Source of the DNA: Nitrososphaerales archaeon TH1920
Lineage (GTDB): Archaea; Thermoproteota; Nitrososphaeria; Nitrososphaerales; Nitrososphaeraceae
Assembly (NCBI GenBank): GCA_014523495.1
Contig: JAATVM010000175.1
Coordinates: 1-6,647 of the forward strand
Length of the DNA stretch: 6,647 nucleotides
Direction of reading: 5' to 3'
Of this stretch, positions 5,719-6,647 are shown one piece after another. The notes under the pieces were generated by a model. It did no database searches. It saw only the letters and a list, made by a program, of their open reading frames with translations, and was not told where the DNA came from. Position 1 is the stretch's first letter, and every line of letters starts with the position of its first letter. A program made the position numbers and the translations under genes.

Positions 5719-6647
5719 CTATCTCTCTCTTTTTCCTTCAATAAACTCCATGAACGAGTTCTTTGCTTCTAAATATGGCTTTTGCACCGGAGGATGTTTA
5801 AAACAGTATGCCGATACGCTGTCAAGTTGACCTGAGATTCCCCTATCTATTGCTATTTTGGTACCTCTTATCGCGTCAATCATCACACCGGCGCTGTTGT
5901 ACGCATCAACGACTTTTAGTTTGACATCTAATTCTACTGGAACATTACCAAAATATCTGCCCCGCAGAGATATGTAGCATACCTTATCATTGGCAAGGAA
6001 TCCAACAAAGTCTGAGGGTCCTATTCGCATTGGTATCTCGTAGGGAGCCATGGCTGCTACGGCGCTTGTTTTACTAATTCTCTTATCTTCAAGTCGTTCT
6101 TCGTCAAGCATATTGTAGAAGTCCATATCACCGCCAACATTGAGTTGATACGTTTCATCTACTTTGACTCCTCTATCTACACATAGTTTAACAAGTGTCT
6201 TGTGGAGTATAGTGGCTCCTAACTGACTCATCACATCGTCACCAGCACACAAGAGACTTTTACTTGCAAATGCTTGTTGCCATTTTGGTGTTGAGGCAAT
6301 AAAAACCGGTATTGCATTGATAAAGGAGACTCCTGCATCAAGGCACTGCTCTACATAATATTGAGTTGCCTGTCTGCTTCCAACGGGAAGATAGTTTATC
6401 ATAATTTCAGCTCCACTGTCTTTAAGTATTCTTGACACATCTGCTGCAGGCTTATCAGATATCTTTACTCTTTCACTGAGACGTTTACCAACCCCATCAA
6501 GTACCTTTCCTTTGTCCACTTTAATACCACTTGTAGGTACATTTGAAATCTTTATTGTGTTGTTTGGACTGGCAAATATCGCAGCTGCAAGATCATGTCC
6601 CACCTTTGATTCTACAACGTCAAACGCTGCGACAAATTCAATGTCAC
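5719..6647 (-). CDS. ino1: Inositol-3-phosphate synthase (5'-partial, runs off the window edge)
   Basis: The enzyme converts glucose 6-phosphate to L-myo-inositol 1-phosphate (1D-myo-inositol 3-phosphate) using NAD+ as a recycled cofactor. In archaea the product feeds inositol-headed ether phospholipids and some compatible solutes. The frame stays open to the window edge: the bases beyond GTG 6603 encode DIEFVAAFDVVESK before KVGHDL, a stretch conserved in the family. GTG 6603 is therefore internal, and the true start with the N-terminal Rossmann glycine loop lies outside. About 308 residues are visible of a usual 360-390. Counting from GTG 6603, recognisable motifs are YLPVGS (71-76), FINAIPVFIAS (94-104), GDDVMSQLGATILH (121-134), LNVGGDMDFYNML (154-166) and DAYNSAGVMIDAIRGTK (233-249), whose region carries the active-site lysines (K230, K249). 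KHPP (269-272) follows near the C-terminus. The shorter archaeal/actinobacterial type fits better than the ~500-residue eukaryotic one. Stop is TAG at 5719-5721. Confidence 0.93.
   Translation of the reverse strand, partial: DIEFVAAFDVVESKVGHDLAAAIFASPNNTIKISNVPTSGIKVDKGKVLDGVGKRLSERVKISDKPAADVSRILKDSGAEIMINYLPVGSRQATQYYVEQCLDAGVSFINAIPVFIASTPKWQQAFASKSLLCAGDDVMSQLGATILHKTLVKLCVDRGVKVDETYQLNVGGDMDFYNMLDEERLEDKRISKTSAVAAMAPYEIPMRIGPSDFVGFLANDKVCYISLRGRYFGNVPVELDVKLKVVDAYNSAGVMIDAIRGTKIAIDRGISGQLDSVSAYCFKHPPVQKPYLEAKNSFMEFIEGKRER

Noticed and set aside
5719..6603. Complete 294-residue inositol-3-phosphate synthase starting at GTG 6603
   Set aside because: Conserved family residues (IEFVAAFD) continue in frame to the window edge, so the gene is partial here and this GTG is an internal valine.
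1..6647. CRISPR array, tRNA, rRNA, insertion sequence or a new defence system
   Set aside because: No regularly spaced repeats, no cloverleaf-like sequence, no transposase frame and no nuclease or toxin-like genes were seen. The gene content is housekeeping plus surface proteins.

Overview
The window is AT-rich archaeal DNA, most likely from an ammonia-oxidising thaumarchaeon of the Nitrososphaera/Nitrosocosmicus type. That placement is inferred from memory of family sequences, not from a search. It rests on the archaeal-style SMC and inositol-3-phosphate synthase, on AT-rich promoter-like boxes placed only a few bases before the start codons (leaderless style), and on exported metallophosphatase / cadherin-like / F5/8 type C architectures, which are common in that group.

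Layout. Positions 1-345 are non-coding, with small inverted repeats and a promoter candidate. A small exported beta-rich protein (346-747, +) follows. Next comes a broken gene (811-1937, +): a signal peptide and the N-terminal third of a calcineurin-like metallophosphatase are joined out of frame to a cadherin-like Ig domain and an F5/8 type C (discoidin) domain. The middle of the phosphatase domain is missing. A 123-base convergent spacer separates this from a full-length smc gene (2061-5594, -; 1177 aa, TTG start). Upstream of smc is a spacer holding a promoter candidate and a perfect 9-bp hairpin with T tracts. Then comes the 3' part of an inositol-3-phosphate synthase gene (5719 to beyond 6647, -), whose N-terminus lies outside the window.

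Together, the left part is cell-surface/exported accessory gene content showing decay, and the right part is conserved housekeeping: chromosome organisation (SMC) and inositol phosphate synthesis for polar lipids or solutes. SMC and Ino1 share a strand, but the terminator-like hairpin and separate promoter candidate between them argue for independent transcription. I see no CRISPR array, tRNA, rRNA, insertion sequence or defence system. The observation most worth a second look is the internal deletion and frameshift in the phosphatase gene.
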